A stretch of DNA of 7,593 nt from an uncultured Novosphingobium sp. (lineage in GTDB: Bacteria; Pseudomonadota; Alphaproteobacteria; Sphingomonadales; Sphingomonadaceae). Position numbers and translations under genes: made by a program. Location: NCBI GenBank assembly GCA_937897535.1, contig CALCQB010000181.1:1-7593 (forward strand), given 5' to 3'. Shown here piece after piece: positions 6,355-7,593 of this stretch. The notes beneath the pieces are model-generated. The model saw only the letters and a program-made list of their open reading frames with translations, did not search any database and was not told the origin of the DNA. Numbering within the stretch: position 1 is the first letter of the stretch; every line of letters starts with the position of its first letter.

Positions 6355-6398
6355 GTTTTCGGAAATTGAGAATGTCCGGGGGACATTCTCCCGAAAAC
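6355..6398. terminator. Two-tier bulged hairpin immediately after tRNA-Phe
   Basis: The outer stem GTTTTCGG (6355-6362) pairs perfectly with CCGAAAAC (6391-6398). The inner stem GAGAATGTCC (6368-6377) pairs perfectly with GGACATTCTC (6381-6390) around a GGG loop. AAATT (6363-6367) bulges on one side only. The 18 base pairs begin on the first base after CCA. It probably ends or helps process the tRNA transcript and may also shield the convergent photolyase transcript. There is no T run, so an intergenic palindromic repeat element is an alternative reading. Confidence 0.6.
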
Positions 6399-6464
6399 TC
6401 CCAAGCGCAAGCGCCGGGCCGCGCTATCGACCCAGCCCCGCATTCCCCCTAATTCGTCAGTGTG

Positions 6465-6480
6465 GGCCGATCAATCGGCC
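6465..6480. repeat. Short perfect inverted repeat over the photolyase stop codon
   Basis: GGCCGAT (6465-6471) and ATCGGCC (6474-6480) are separated by two bases and span the photolyase stop (6471-6473). It could form a small hairpin with a TCAA loop. A weak terminator role on - is possible; it may also be chance in GC-rich DNA. Confidence 0.3.
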
Positions 6481-7593
6481 GCCTTCAGCTCAGCCCACGC
6501 CGCCAGCGCCCGCGCCCTGCCTTCGCTATGCTCGACCAGCTTGCGCGGGTAGCCGCGCACCGGCAGCGGCGGATCGTGGATCGCAGCTTCGGGCAGAAGC
6601 GCCAGTTCGGGCACCCATTCGCGGATATATTCGGCGGCATCGAACTTGTCCGACTGGCTTAGCGGGGCCATGATCCGTACGAACATGTTGGCGTCGACCC
6701 CGGACCCGGCGCTCCACTGCCAGTTGACCGCGTTCTGGCCGTAGTCGGCGTCGAGCAGCGTATCCCAGAACCATTGCTCACCGCGCCGCCAGTCGATGAG
6801 CAGGTGCTTGATCAGGAACGAGGCGACGATCATCCGCACCCGGTTGTGCATCCAGCCGCTGTGCCACAACTGGCGCATCCCGGCATCGACGATCGGATAG
6901 CCGGTGCGGCCTTGCTGCCAGGCGGCAAGGTCGGCCTCGGCCTCGGGCCCGGTGCGCCATGGCAAGCTATCGAACTTGGCACTGGCATTTTTGGCACCAT
7001 AGTCCGGCGCTTGCAGGATCACGTTCTGGGCATAGTCGCGCCAGCCGAGCTCGCCCAGAAAGGTGCCGGTGGAGCCGCCAAGGCTGGCGGTTTGGTGCCA
7101 GATCGTCGCGGGCGAAATCTCTCCGAAGGCGAGGTGTGGAGACAGCCGCGAGGTGCCTTCGACCGCCGGGAGATTCCGCTGCGCCTGATACCTGGCCGCG
7201 CGACCGACAAAGTCTTCGAGCCGCTCCTGCGCGCCCGTTTCGCCCGGGGTCCATTCGGCGCGCATCCCGCCGGCCCAGTCGGGCCTGGTCGGGAGCAGGT
7301 TCCAGCTGTCCAGTGTGTCGCTGGCCGGCCAGCTTTCCGGCGCGGGAATAGCCCCCGGCACCGGCAGCGGCGCGGGCGGCGGCAGGCGCTCCTGTAACGC
7401 GCGCCAGAACGGGGTGTAGATCTTGTAGGGCGTGCCCGAACCGGTCAGCACCGTTCCCGGCGGGGCGAGGTAATTGCCGTGATGCAGGTGCAGCGTCAGC
7501 TGCTTTGCGACCGCGCGTTCGGCGTTGCGCCACCACGGCTCGTAATGGTGCAGCGCGTGGACTTCGCGCGCGCCGACCTCATCCGCCAGCGCC
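6471..7593 (-). CDS. phrB: Deoxyribodipyrimidine photo-lyase (class I CPD photolyase), 5' end beyond window
   Basis: Flavoenzyme that uses blue light to split cyclobutane pyrimidine dimers. There are 373 visible residues; the frame stays open to the right edge, so about 80-100 N-terminal residues are missing (family about 450-480). Seen in order: the end of the antenna domain (HHYEPWWRNAERAV), GTPYKIYTPFWRA, then the FAD domain with LSPHLAFGEISP, GRTGYPIVDAGMRQL, GWMHNRVRM, LLIDWRRGEQWF, NWQWSAGSGVDA and a KFDAAEYIREWVPEL tail. Tryptophans equivalent to the E. coli electron-transfer triad (W306, W359, W382) are present in LPWR, IDWR and the first Trp of NWQW, so repair-competent photoreduction is expected. 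Asn in NWQW replaces Gly of the E. coli GGWQW segment. A GTG at 7451 is internal, not the start. It converges on tRNA-Phe. Confidence 0.95.
   Translation of the reverse strand, partial: ALADEVGAREVHALHHYEPWWRNAERAVAKQLTLHLHHGNYLAPPGTVLTGSGTPYKIYTPFWRALQERLPPPAPLPVPGAIPAPESWPASDTLDSWNLLPTRPDWAGGMRAEWTPGETGAQERLEDFVGRAARYQAQRNLPAVEGTSRLSPHLAFGEISPATIWHQTASLGGSTGTFLGELGWRDYAQNVILQAPDYGAKNASAKFDSLPWRTGPEAEADLAAWQQGRTGYPIVDAGMRQLWHSGWMHNRVRMIVASFLIKHLLIDWRRGEQWFWDTLLDADYGQNAVNWQWSAGSGVDANMFVRIMAPLSQSDKFDAAEYIREWVPELALLPEAAIHDPPLPVRGYPRKLVEHSEGRARALAAWAELKAAD

Noticed and set aside
5787..6443. - frame containing GRIRTTDTRIFNPLLYQLSY
   Set aside because: Antisense translation of the same tRNA, a common false annotation, fused to antisense of yacG and the RNase-like gene.
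6249..6452. Small + frame reading RVAQLVEQRIENPRVGGSNP
   Set aside because: This is the well-known spurious translation of a tRNA gene; the bases are tRNA-Phe.

Overview
The window looks like chromosomal DNA of a high-GC alphaproteobacterium, most likely Sphingomonadales (Novosphingobium/Sphingomonas/Erythrobacter-like). The grounds are the strong G/C bias at third codon positions, the outer-membrane receptor whose plug region resembles a TonB receptor type I associate with sphingomonads, and the order infA, maf, RNase E/G-like gene, yacG. The taxonomic call rests on recognition by eye and not on a search.

Layout: (1) Bases 3-551 are the 3' end of a PLP-dependent threonine/serine dehydratase on +. 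(2) Bases 627-1514 hold two tandem, clearly paralogous MAPEG-family four-helix membrane proteins on +, each behind the same strong Shine-Dalgarno block. (3) A GC-rich hairpin at 1527-1552 separates them from a convergent 819-residue TonB-dependent receptor on - (1559-4018), which carries glycine/arginine-rich inserts in the plug and in the barrel. (4) A divergent intergenic region (4019-4234) leads into a tight + strand cluster: infA, a Maf nucleotide pyrophosphatase, a short RNase E/G-like protein and the zinc protein YacG, with short gaps or overlapping starts and stops. (5) A perfect hairpin follows yacG, then tRNA-Phe(GAA) with encoded CCA, then a large bulged hairpin. (6) A class I DNA photolyase on - runs off the right edge.

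The infA cluster is a housekeeping translation/RNA-turnover/nucleotide-quality unit. Its genes appear translationally coupled: Maf and the RNase-like protein use non-ATG starts at or inside the preceding stop, and yacG starts at an ATGA overlap. The MAPEG pair may be a small membrane detoxification or stress unit. The receptor's substrate cannot be read from sequence. I found no defence system, mobile element, CRISPR array or clear novel system. The more unusual items are the bulged hairpin after the tRNA, the Gly/Arg-rich receptor inserts, the MAPEG duplication that kept its leader, and the RNase E/G-like protein lacking the Zn-link cysteines.
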